Positions 7,520 through 14,886 of a stretch of DNA of 35,393 nt are shown piece by piece. A program made the position numbers and the translations under genes. Within the stretch, counting starts at the first letter, position 1; every line of letters begins with the position of its first letter. The notes under the pieces were generated by a model. The model was not told the DNA's origin, searched no databases, and saw only the letters and a program-made list of their open reading frames with translations. Source of the stretch: Chloroherpetonaceae bacterium (GTDB lineage Bacteria; Bacteroidota; Chlorobiia; Chlorobiales; Chloroherpetonaceae). The stretch is taken from assembly GCA_028277445.1 (NCBI GenBank), contig JANQGG010000043.1:1-35393 (forward strand). Reading direction: 5' to 3'.

Positions 7520-8326
7520 TTAAAGCCATCTTCCTCTTCGTGGCTTTATTGATTTAAACCTTTTATAAATATGAAAAGTATTTTTACGAGCAGACGAGTT
7601 TTGTATCTGTTCAATTATTGTTTTTCTTTCTAGTTCTTTGTTAATAAATGAAAATAATTTATTGATTTCTTCACCAAAAGTATTTTGGTTGTGATATTTA
7701 ATAAAATTTTCCCTTGAATAAGGAATGATTAAGACCTTACCAGTTGAAGTTTTTGGGAGTAAAAACCAAAAATCTGATTGTTGATTATCTATAGGGTTTT
7801 GAAAATCAAAAAATACTAATGCTTTACTATCTATCCATTCTTCCAAAAGTCTGCATTCTTCATGGAATGATATGCTTTTGATAACAAGATCTTTGAATAC
7901 TTTGGTACCTTCTTCGTATTTATTCTGAAACTGTGTTTTGTCTCTTTTACGCCTTGTACCATCTACTATCCAAACCATTTTAGTATAAAACTCTTCCCGT
8001 GAACGTAATTCTTGAGGTTTAATATAGGAGTGTTGAAACTCAATAACCCAATTGCTATCAGTTTTTACATCAGCGATATGCTTTTCACCGCTTTGATCAA
8101 AATGGACTACTTCTTGCCAATTTTTAGGGAATTTATTTTTCCAAGCCCTATGCCACTTTGTTTCATTTTCCCACCAAGAATCACAGTTTCTGTTACCTTT
8201 ATGCGCCCAATGATTGACTTTAAATTCCCCACATTTTGCTATCAAATCTGAGCCACAACTAGAGCATTTACCTTTAGCACCTTTCGAGGCTTCTTTTTTT
8301 TCTCCATTAACAAGTGCGTATTTCAT
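7520..8326 (-). CDS. CoiA-like nuclease-domain protein (cassette gene)
   Basis: 268-residue protein resembling the competence CoiA-like family (PF06054). The N-terminal part has a CSSCGSDL metal-binding pair and KVNHWAHKGNRNC, which is typical of the family. The following domain looks like a PD-(D/E)xK nuclease: an E-x-K-W-H-R-x-W-K helix, then IADVKTDSNWVIEFQHS (about residues 83-99) with the expected Asp, Glu and Gln. CoiA acts in processing incoming DNA during transformation in Gram-positives, but stand-alone relatives in mobile regions may be nucleases of other use. The C-terminal ~110 residues are not recognised. It lies between attC-like sites, on the minus strand like the other cargo. 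Confidence 0.72.
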   Translation of the reverse strand: MKYALVNGEKKEASKGAKGKCSSCGSDLIAKCGEFKVNHWAHKGNRNCDSWWENETKWHRAWKNKFPKNWQEVVHFDQSGEKHIADVKTDSNWVIEFQHSYIKPQELRSREEFYTKMVWIVDGTRRKRDKTQFQNKYEEGTKVFKDLVIKSISFHEECRLLEEWIDSKALVFFDFQNPIDNQQSDFWFLLPKTSTGKVLIIPYSRENFIKYHNQNTFGEEINKLFSFINKELERKTIIEQIQNSSARKNTFHIYKRFKSIKPRRGRWL

Positions 8327-8343
8327 TTTGCATTCTTTTCGTC

Positions 8344-8425
8344 ACATAACGACTGCGGAACTCAGGCACTGGGGGTGAACTCCATTCGCGGACACTCTCC
8401 ACTTGCCTGAAGTGATTTGTTGGAT
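8344..8425 (-). repeat. attC-like integron recombination site 2
   Basis: On the minus strand ATCCAAC (8425-8419) is a perfect RYYYAAC core 1 bp after the stop of the upstream gene. CACTTCAGGCA follows and roughly pairs with TGCCTGAGTTC further on. The site ends in GTTATGT (8350-8344), close to the GTTATGC cores common in chromosomal integrons. It separates two minus-strand genes exactly as attC separates cassettes. Confidence 0.75.
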
Positions 8426-8426
8426 G

Positions 8427-8987
8427 TTACCGAGTTCTTCTTCTGCTTCTTTCTTCTCTCATTTTCAATAATTCGTTTCTTCGTTTAACAGCAGCGTCTG
8501 TTTTTAATTCTGACTCTGTTTTTTGAGGTGGAACGTATGTATGGTCTTTTTTGAATACCAGATACACCGGCTTCATCGTATCCCAAAGGGTCCCATCCAT
8601 AGTTAAAAACAAATCATCACCTTTTAATATATATAACCATTTGTCCCCTGATATATTTAGGTCCGCTCCCTCTATCTTCCAATTCAATATCTCGTCTTTT
8701 GAATAATTAGAATTTCTGGAAATTAATTTCCCATCAGATTCAAAAATAAAACATTCAAATTGAGCTTGAGCTAAACTCTCAGAAAAGACATTCAATCTTT
8801 CCTGGCTATATCTAAATTCTAAAGCTTCAGAAAATTTTTCATCACTTAGTTTTTCAAGAGTTACGGGTGTTTGAGCGTCAAGGGATGCCGCATAACCATC
8901 CCATTTTCCTATTAAAGCTTCAGAATCCTGGGCCATACAAACTGAACTCATTAGCAGCATAGTAACTACAAAGATCATTTTTTTCAT
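8427..8987 (-). CDS. Secreted lipocalin-like protein of unknown function (cassette gene)
   Basis: From the ATG at 8987 the protein has 186 residues. This start has a strong AAGGAG site and directly opens a signal peptide (KKMIFVVTMLLMSSVCMA, then Q). Upstream in-frame starts would bury the signal. The mature part has LIGKWDGYAAS and a run of beta strands (ILNWKIEGADLNISGDKW, then LFLTMDGTLWD) that recalls lipocalin-like or DUF-type beta-barrel domains. The C-terminus is highly charged (KMREERSRRRTR). Export to the periplasm or outside is likely; the ligand is unknown. It is the first gene of a two-gene cassette pair and ends 1 bp before attC-like site 2. Confidence 0.65.
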   Translation of the reverse strand: MKKMIFVVTMLLMSSVCMAQDSEALIGKWDGYAASLDAQTPVTLEKLSDEKFSEALEFRYSQERLNVFSESLAQAQFECFIFESDGKLISRNSNYSKDEILNWKIEGADLNISGDKWLYILKGDDLFLTMDGTLWDTMKPVYLVFKKDHTYVPPQKTESELKTDAAVKRRNELLKMREERSRRRTR

Positions 8988-9025
8988 AATTTTTCTCCTT
9001 GTTTTACCTATTTCCTCCATATAAG

Positions 9026-9391
9026 ATTGATTAGGTAGTTTCATTATAACACTTCTTATTTGCAATTTTGCAATATAAGAACCCAACCATCAACCTGCCA
9101 TAAGTTATATAATTTTAATATCTTAAGCTAGTTGCTATATCTGGAATGGGATGTTATATGGTTTCTGTATAACCCTTCTTACTTCCTTACAAAATGATTA
9201 AAGAATTATAGGAAGTAAAAAAATGTGCCAGGGTTTATTTCTAAAGAGAACGGTGAATAATAAGACCTGATTCTAAAAGTTCAAAATGAATTTGATTGTA
9301 GCATGTCATGCCTGTGAAAACAGGCATCTAGAGACTCCTGCTTGCCCAGGAGTGACATTCATTTTTATACTATTTCACCATTAGTAGTGCC
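9026..9391. repeat. Hairpin block B of the modC array
   Basis: Starts ATTGATTAGGTAGTTTC, as blocks D and E do. It contains two related motifs, GTTTC-ATTATAAC (near 9038) and GTTTC-TGTATAAC (near 9160), about 120 bp apart, then the hairpins ATGCCTG/CAGGCAT (9308-9327) and ACTCCTG/CAGGAGT (9334-9353). On the minus strand the first motif reads TGTTATAAT, an extended -10-like sequence about 60 bp before the secreted-protein gene, so the block may supply a promoter. Confidence 0.85.
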
Positions 9392-9466
9392 TTTTTGGTG
9401 GTGGGGTATGGCAAGAACAAAGTGATGCTTCGCAAACAGAATGATCAATCCCGATAGCGATTCCGG
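9392..9466 (+). repeat. modC 3'-end copy B, decayed
   Basis: Begins like copies A and D and lacks the 6 nt ACCAAG, as copies C and D do. It loses similarity after the CGCAAA codons (about 9436). It stops just before the DUF4157 gene, whose arrival may have destroyed it. Confidence 0.8.
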
Positions 9467-9488
9467 CGCCGACCCCCGACATTACTTA

Positions 9489-11186
9489 TTACGGACCGGA
9501 TTTTCTGTGCTCTATTCTTATATTAGGCCAGGTACCTCTAAGCCGCCAGTAAATATTGGCCTGCCCAATTACATTGCCACTACACACATATTCTTGGGGA
9601 ATTATAAAACCTACGCCATCACTATCAGCAAATGCAGATTGCTTGAACGGACTTAATTGATTAGCATTGATACTGAAGCCATGTAGGTCTGCAATCTTAT
9701 CCTGGGCATCAAAAACAAACGTACCACCAGCCCCGCGAGCAGCGAACCCAAATATATGGTTTGCTACCAAATCAGGTGTATTTAGTTGAGGATTAGCTTG
9801 TTTCCAGCTCGTTGTAAGATCACTCATTGTAAAGCCTGAAGCAGTGACAGTGCCAAATCGTTCAAGTATTGTTTGGTTTTGATAATCCGGGCGTCCTTGA
9901 GGAGGAATATCTGGCGTTGCCTGGTATTCATATCGCTGTTGTCCAGTATATGTCCACGCAGACGCGGAGGGACCACTCGTCTTTGTTAATCCGGTTGGAC
10001 ATGGGTTGCGTCTATTGACAATCGTCCATGTGATCGTAAGATCTGAATCTCTGCTAGACCCTTGATCGGGTGCAACAGCGGCTGAAGCCCGGTCTCTAAT
10101 TGTGGCAGTAATTGTAATACTCCCGTTTCCAGTCCAGGAATTCAGAATAAACAATTTTATGTTTTGGCTTACTATTACAGGAAGCGGTCTCGCTGGCAGT
10201 GTTAGTAAGTTATTATCACTATATTGCGTGTTGCCGCTCCCACGCGACATAAACTCAGCATCTCCGCTTACCTGGTAACTTACTTCATAAGGACCTTGAC
10301 CCTGGATAGAGCTCCATGGAGAACCTGCACCACCTATTGTACGTTGCCTGTCTTGGTCTGAAAAAAAAATGGAAAAGAGTATTTCCTCTCCGGGAGAAGC
10401 TTCAATATTATTTCTTACTAAAGGAATTGCTGTATGTAGATGAAAACCAGGGCCTGGATCATACTCAGTTGCACGCATTATAACTTTATCGGAAGCTGAA
10501 AAGAATTGCTTTTGTATTTTTGCATGCCTACCCTGCCGTAACTGTGCGCCATTCTGCTGCATTACATGTGTCAGTTCATGCCCTAAAAACCGTTTTCCTT
10601 CCTGTGAATGCGGTTGATACTCCCCTGCACCAAATACCACATTCTCACCCAGAGTAAATGCCTTAGCATTAACACTTCTTGCAATTTGATTGGCATTCCC
10701 ATCCGTATGGACACGTACATGACTAAAATCATATCCAAAGCGTGGTTCAAAAAAGCTACGCGTAGCCGAATCAAGGGGCTGACCGTCACCTTTCAGGCTA
10801 TTGATCCGGGATTCAAGACTGGGTGTAACTGCAAGCGTTTCGCCGGGATTTGACTTAGCCTGAATGCTTTCATCCTCGGCTGACTCTTCCACTCGTTCCA
10901 CCAGTGGCTTTGTTTGGAGTGTTTTTTCTTCATCGCTCGCGGGTTGATGCTGAAGCTTTGGATCGGGCATGGCAATCACCTGATCGGCGACACGATCGGC
11001 TTGCTGCTCAAATTTATCATTGGGTTGGCCGATGGTGAGTTTAGCCTGCGCGCCTGTGGAGAAGAAGATGCGGCGAATCTCCGCCTGGTGTGCCTGATGC
11101 ACAGGCCACATTGGTTGTTGGGTATTAGGCTGTGACTTGTATGCCGTAGGCGTTGTTCGCTTCACCTTAGTCGCAAAGGTCTTCAT
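9489..11186 (-). CDS. DUF4157 (eCIS core domain) protein with putative metallopeptidase motif
   Basis: 565-residue protein with the DUF4157 domain (about residues 120-212), ending in the zinc-peptidase-like HELTH motif at 203-207. Other typical parts are FFEPRFGYDFSHVRVH and VVFGAGEY. This domain is linked to effectors and accessory proteins of extracellular contractile injection systems, and also occurs in stand-alone proteins. Residues 215-565 are beta-rich and not recognised; they contain few Cys and could be a cargo or effector domain. No signal peptide or injection-system genes are visible. It is the longest cargo gene and lacks a hairpin block and attC-like site next to it, so it may have entered by another route. 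An AGAAAGG ribosome site precedes the ATG. Confidence 0.85.
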   Translation of the reverse strand: MKTFATKVKRTTPTAYKSQPNTQQPMWPVHQAHQAEIRRIFFSTGAQAKLTIGQPNDKFEQQADRVADQVIAMPDPKLQHQPASDEEKTLQTKPLVERVEESAEDESIQAKSNPGETLAVTPSLESRINSLKGDGQPLDSATRSFFEPRFGYDFSHVRVHTDGNANQIARSVNAKAFTLGENVVFGAGEYQPHSQEGKRFLGHELTHVMQQNGAQLRQGRHAKIQKQFFSASDKVIMRATEYDPGPGFHLHTAIPLVRNNIEASPGEEILFSIFFSDQDRQRTIGGAGSPWSSIQGQGPYEVSYQVSGDAEFMSRGSGNTQYSDNNLLTLPARPLPVIVSQNIKLFILNSWTGNGSITITATIRDRASAAVAPDQGSSRDSDLTITWTIVNRRNPCPTGLTKTSGPSASAWTYTGQQRYEYQATPDIPPQGRPDYQNQTILERFGTVTASGFTMSDLTTSWKQANPQLNTPDLVANHIFGFAARGAGGTFVFDAQDKIADLHGFSINANQLSPFKQSAFADSDGVGFIIPQEYVCSGNVIGQANIYWRLRGTWPNIRIEHRKSGP

Positions 11187-11361
11187 CTGCTTGTTTTACC
11201 TTTCTTGGTTTAATCGCAAACTATTAAGACACTTTCACGCTCTCAATATAATTAAAGGTTGTCAAACTGTTCAATCATTTAATCCCTCCATCCCGTTTTA
11301 GTTCCTTTTAAATCGCTACTAAGAGCCTATCTCAATAGGTATATTGGTACATGAAGTATAA
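11187..11361. other. Spacer between DUF4157 gene and modC copy C
   Basis: No coding region or hairpin block is seen. Together with copy C and attC-like site 3 it fills the gap to the FRG gene. Confidence 0.5.
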
Positions 11362-11635
11362 CAGTGTGGCTGTGATAGAGAATGGAAAACTGGCATCTAT
11401 GGCGCCACCCGAAAAGATGTTTACCCACCGTCCGTAGCGAAATAAATTTTCTTATATGGGTAAAATTCACTCCATCAAAAAACTGGATGATTGCGCGATG
11501 CTGGTGGTAGGTTATGGCAAGAACAAAGTGATGCTTCGCAAAGAGGATTTAAAAACGATCATGGACAATCCCAACGAATTCATGCGCCTGGATTTAGGCG
11601 AAGCCGATGAGGGGTGAGTTTATAGATTTTTGAAC
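11362..11635 (+). repeat. modC 3'-end copy C, extended
   Basis: The longest copy: it matches modC from about 5988 (codon ~199) to the stop (TGA 11615-11617) and on to TGAAC (11631-11635). The frame is intact except for one CAG to TAG change (at the codon after HRP). It lacks the in-frame 6 nt ACCAAG of intact modC. It is not preceded by a hairpin block. Confidence 0.95.
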
Positions 11636-11751
11636 GACACGCATCACCGGCGGCTTAGCTGACGGTTGTTAACTAGGAACGTTTATTCGAAGCTTTGGGA
11701 AAAGCCTTATCGAGGGTGCTATTGCTGTCCGCGTGCATGCTGTTGTTAGCA
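11631..11751 (-). repeat. attC-like integron recombination site 3
   Basis: On the minus strand the site starts TGCTAAC (11751-11745), 7 bp after the FRG gene stop. GCATGCACGCGGACAGC follows and can pair, with unpaired extra bases, with GCCGCCGGTGATGCGTG at the far end. It ends GTTCA (11635-11631), joined to the modC tail. The matching core partner TTAGCA lies at the start of the same cassette (12604-12599). Confidence 0.72.
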
Positions 11752-11758
11752 ATGTAGA

Positions 11759-12577
11759 TTAATTTTTAATATTTACACCTGGATCTTTGCTCCAGTATTT
11801 AACGTTCCAAGCTAGATGAGTAGCAACACCTTCAAGCCCTGATAGTAAAGTTCTTAGGTTAACCCCTACACCATCAAGTTCTTTCAATATTCCTTCTCTT
11901 TTATTTGATGGAATAATAATTTTCATATCTTCATCTATCGGTTCAAATGGATCGCTACTTATAGAAAAAATGGATGACTGAGCAGTTATTCTGGCATCAA
12001 TTTCAGGTGGGCGAAGAAATCCAGGATCATTAGGTCCACCATACTTAGGAGGGTTAGGGTTTTTTGCGGCAAGTGATACTGAAGAAAACGTATCAATACC
12101 CGTTTTTATAAATACAGCAGAATCATGCTCTTTGATATCATTGCAGGCAGAGCATTTTCTTTTGTGGCATTTGATATTTTTTCCTTCAGTAGCGAAAAAC
12201 AATGCAACTAAAGGATTTATGGTCCAATCCAAAAGCCTAGTTGGCAAGCGATAATGTTGAGCTATGATTATTTGTTTCCATCTAACTTCTTCTGCTTTTC
12301 CTTGCCAAACCCATGATGGGAAATGTGATGCACCATAGTCTCTAAGGAGAGCAATTAATCTTCTTTCAGCCGATTTATCACTTTCTGAATCAGGATGTTT
12401 ACAAATTGCTTTTTTGTTAAATGGTTGCCGAGCAATACCTGGTAAAAGCGGCAAAGAAAAATCTTTTTGACCTCGATAAACAGCTAACTCACTATTTGAA
12501 GATCCATCTATAACATCTTTTAACTCAGTAAGATATTCACTGACATTTTCTATTACAATTGGTTTCTTTTTTTTCAT
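11759..12577 (-). CDS. FRG-domain protein (cassette gene)
   Basis: 272-residue protein with an FRG domain (PF08867). It shows AVYRGQKDFSLPLLPGIAR near residue 33-51 and the family core IIAQHYRLPTRLLDWTINPL, followed by VALFFATEG (about 105-133). A CxxC...CxxC-like cluster (KCHKRKCSACND) follows and could bind zinc. FRG proteins are common in phage- and defence-related islands; their reaction is not established to my knowledge, so a defence role is inference. The ATG has a GGAG site 10 bp upstream. The gene is bounded by the complementary cassette cores described for attC-like site 3. Confidence 0.88.
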   Translation of the reverse strand: MKKKKPIVIENVSEYLTELKDVIDGSSNSELAVYRGQKDFSLPLLPGIARQPFNKKAICKHPDSESDKSAERRLIALLRDYGASHFPSWVWQGKAEEVRWKQIIIAQHYRLPTRLLDWTINPLVALFFATEGKNIKCHKRKCSACNDIKEHDSAVFIKTGIDTFSSVSLAAKNPNPPKYGGPNDPGFLRPPEIDARITAQSSIFSISSDPFEPIDEDMKIIIPSNKREGILKELDGVGVNLRTLLSGLEGVATHLAWNVKYWSKDPGVNIKN

Positions 12578-12605
12578 ATCTCAATCTCCAAAGATATCTG
12601 CTAAC

Positions 12606-12847
12606 ATTGATTAGATAGTTTCCTTATAATCCCCTTACAACTTTCCAAATTGATTACTGATATTTTGGAGGTAAAAAAATGTGTCAGGGTTTATTACCTA
12701 AACTTAACTTCAAATAATAAGCAGCAATTCTAAAAGTTCAAAATGGATGTGCTTTTAGCACGTCATGCCTGTGAAAACAGGCATTTAGAGACTCCTGCTT
12801 GCGTAGGAATCACAATTACTTTTTAATTTTCCACCATTACTACTGCC
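12606..12847. repeat. Hairpin block D of the modC array
   Basis: Starts ATTGATTAGATAGTTTC directly after the cassette core TGCTAAC (12599-12605). Only one GTTTC-TTATAA motif is present. Its left half matches the first, and its right half the second, of the two motifs in blocks B and E, as expected for a deletion between them. Hairpins are ATGCCTG/CAGGCAT (12765-12784) and a mutated ACTCCT/AGGAAT (12791-12810). Confidence 0.85.
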
Positions 12848-12984
12848 ATGCTGGTGGTGGGGTATGGCAAGAACAAAGTGATACTTCGCAAAGAATATCT
12901 ACAAACAATTATGGATGATCCCGACGAGTTCACACGCTTGGATTTAGGCGAGGCGAATGAAGGCTAAGTTTAAAATCACTGAAC
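12848..12984 (+). repeat. modC 3'-end copy D, diverged but in frame
   Basis: Matches modC codons 245 to stop (TAA 12965-12967) and on to TGAAC (12980-12984). The frame is open, lacks the 6 nt ACCAAG, and carries about fifteen synonymous changes against seven amino-acid changes. This looks like a real modC allele from another lineage. Confidence 0.93.
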
Positions 12985-13097
12985 AAAAATTTACTTGCCG
13001 GAAACCTAATGCGAACTTGCCTATAAGAAACCTTGAAAGCTGAAAGCGCTATGGAAAAAGGCAGCCTGAGTTCCCTGTCAATGTGGAATAACAGGTT
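12985..13097 (-). other. Downstream end of the PIN/Phd cassette
   Basis: On the minus strand this runs from GTAGAACC (core, 13101-13094) to TGTTCA at the modC copy D tail. The outer cores match the cassette pattern, but I could not find a convincing internal attC stem. Confidence 0.35.
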
Positions 13098-13316
13098 CTA
13101 CCTTTCTCTTCCCTCACGAATGATATCAACTATCTCCTGTGTTGTAATATTTGATTTTATTGTTGGAACATCTAAGGGTGACATAGTAGATATTTCTGGG
13201 ACTAAAGAGAAAGTTCTCCCGTCTTTCCTTCGTATTATTACTTTCCCTGTAGTTTCAGCCTGCTCTAGGATCTTAGCAAGCTTTTGGCGAGCTTCCGAAT
13301 ATGTATAAACTTGCAT
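13098..13316 (-). CDS. Phd/YefM-type antitoxin
   Basis: 72-residue antitoxin starting at the ATG at 13316, which has a strong GGAGG site 5 bp before it, inside the end of the toxin gene. The sequence (MQVYTYSEARQKLAKILEQA, then GKVIIRRKDGR) has the Phd/YefM DNA-binding N-terminal fold. The C-terminal part would wrap the toxin. It follows the PIN gene by 1 bp, so the toxin is encoded first. The stop codon overlaps GGTAGAACC, a candidate cassette core that is the complement of the sequence at the other cassette end (13790-13797). Confidence 0.8.
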   Translation of the reverse strand: MQVYTYSEARQKLAKILEQAETTGKVIIRRKDGRTFSLVPEISTMSPLDVPTIKSNITTQEIVDIIREGRER

Positions 13317-13317
13317 T

Positions 13318-13710
13318 TCAAACCTCCACGGTTTTAATTTTGAAATCAAGGGCAGAGGCTTTTAGCCTTTGATCCAAAGTTAATAAAGGCGCGTTTTGTC
13401 TTACGGCACAATCTAAAAAGTAGGCGTCGTATGCATAGATACCTGCTTGTTTGGATATCTTTAAAACGCTAGTAAAGTCAGTTTCAATGTACCGGATTGG
13501 AATGCTATTGAAAATAAAAATCCCTTTTTCAGCGTCCTCTAACGACAAACGATTTTGCTTGAACATCGCTGAAAATGCGTTGCCAATTTCCCATGGGATA
13601 GATCCTGGGCCAAGCAACGTATTTCCCACTGTCATTTCAATAACTTTATCACGTTCAGGTTCACCAACGATCACTGCAATCAATGCTGATGTGTCAATTA
13701 CAATGTCCAT
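13318..13710 (-). CDS. PIN-domain toxin (VapC-like)
   Basis: 130-residue PIN-domain ribonuclease toxin. Acidic residues are in the expected places: MDIVIDTSALIAV (Asp6), the WEIGNAF segment, then YAYDAYFLDCAV and LTLDQRL. PIN toxins use Mg2+ to cut RNA, often tRNA. It precedes its antitoxin, the reverse of the usual vapBC order. A good minus-strand promoter lies 30 bp upstream. Confidence 0.88.
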   Translation of the reverse strand: MDIVIDTSALIAVIVGEPERDKVIEMTVGNTLLGPGSIPWEIGNAFSAMFKQNRLSLEDAEKGIFIFNSIPIRYIETDFTSVLKISKQAGIYAYDAYFLDCAVRQNAPLLTLDQRLKASALDFKIKTVEV

Positions 13711-13739
13711 ATTTTGCCCTCAATCATATATTTTAGACT

Positions 13740-13767
13740 ATTATACAATAGAATGGCCATTTGTCAA
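13740..13767 (-). promoter_or_regulatory. Sigma70-type promoter of the PIN/Phd module
   Basis: On the minus strand TTGACA (13767-13762), a 16-bp spacer and TATAAT (13745-13740) precede the PIN gene by 29 bp. Both boxes match the consensus perfectly. The cargo thus brings its own promoter inside the cassette. Confidence 0.8.
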
Positions 13768-13797
13768 GGCTAAAATGCTGGGTTTTGAAGTAGAACC

Positions 13798-14152
13798 TTG
13801 ATTAGATCGTTTCTGTATAATACTCCTCATTTGCAATTTTGCAATATAACAACTCAACAAAATTCCCATCATAAATCATTTTATTTCAATATGTTAAGTC
13901 ATTTGTTGTAACTGGAATGGGATGTTATATGGTTTCAGTATTAACCCGCTTACTAGCACCCAAGCTGCTTATATTTTGGGGGCTAGAATTTTGAGGTTTA
14001 TTACAGATAAGAACATTAAATAATATGAAGAGAATCTAAACGTTCAAAATGAGTTTTCTTTTAGCCTGTCATGCCTGTGAAAACAGGCACCTAGAGACTC
14101 CTGCTTTCGCAGGAGCGAACCACATTTTAAACCATTTCGCCATTAATACTGG
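13798..14152. repeat. Hairpin block E, right end of the modC array
   Basis: Starts TTGATTAGATCGTTTC directly after the cassette core GTAGAACC (13790-13797). It shares ~110 bp and both TTTC-TATAA-like motifs with block B. Hairpins are CCTGT/ACAGG near 14072-14088 and ACTCCTGC/GCAGGAGC (14097-14116). After CGCCATTAATACTGGCTGG there is no modC copy, so this is the natural edge of the array. Confidence 0.85.
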
Positions 14153-14218
14153 CTGGAAAGCATGTGGCGAGCGATAGTAACACACCCCTAAATTCCTTCT
14201 GAAGATGGGAATCCCAGC

Positions 14219-14680
14219 TTATTTTCTGCGTTTTCCCCCGCCGCACTCAAATGAAGGATCGTATTGATCCCACAGCCACTGAGCAACCAGCTTTAATTCT
14301 GTTTTACTATTAGCCATTGCGGGCATTAATCCAAAACGTTTAATGGCTCTGGGTTCCACCTTGGATTTTGAGCTATCCGGGTTTTTCATAAAATCCACCA
14401 TATGGGCGAGACCTTTTTCTTTATCTGAAAACGCCTCGCGGTAGTGGGTGGCCAGTCCCAAAATGGGTGGCCCCTGTCCTGCCGGTGGCTCCATCGGGTG
14501 GCAGACTTTACAACTTTTTTCATACACCAACTCGCCTTCAGATTTTAGCTTAGTTTTTGCCGGCTCAACATTTTCTGCAACAGGTTTCTCAGCTGGCCGT
14601 TCAGAAGGCTTAATAATGAAATACATGACTGAAGCCCCAATCAGAAGGCCAACAACCAATCCTATCAATAAACGCGGCAT
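14219..14680 (-). CDS. Membrane-anchored c-type cytochrome
   Basis: 153-residue monohaem cytochrome c. An N-terminal hydrophobic segment (about residues 4-23) would anchor it in the inner membrane with the haem domain in the periplasm. The haem motif is CKVCH (57-61), and GLMPAM further on offers the axial Met, as in class I cytochromes. The proline-rich linker (30-45) follows the anchor. The electron partners are not encoded nearby. Confidence 0.9.
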   Translation of the reverse strand: MPRLLIGLVVGLLIGASVMYFIIKPSERPAEKPVAENVEPAKTKLKSEGELVYEKSCKVCHPMEPPAGQGPPILGLATHYREAFSDKEKGLAHMVDFMKNPDSSKSKVEPRAIKRFGLMPAMANSKTELKLVAQWLWDQYDPSFECGGGKRRK

Positions 14681-14886
14681 AGTAACTTGTATTTTCTATT
14701 CTTTTAAAGTTTAACGGTTAAACGCTTTCCAACCCTGACGATGGCTGACAATTGCATGAATCCGCTTCATGTGAAACACTCAATATCTTAAACTTCACCC
14801 CAGCTCTCTCACAAAGGTAGATGGTAAAGTCTTCGCCTTTAGGGAGAAGATTGAAATGAGGGAACAGTGTGAGTGTAAAGACCAAT

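Noticed and set aside
7198-14116. Repeated hairpin sequences considered as a CRISPR array
   Set aside because: The repeats are kilobases apart, differ in sequence and have genes between them; no cas genes or regular spacers exist.
6250-14156. Array considered as insertion sequences or a transposon
   Set aside because: No transposase, no terminal inverted repeats at unit ends and no target-site duplications were found.
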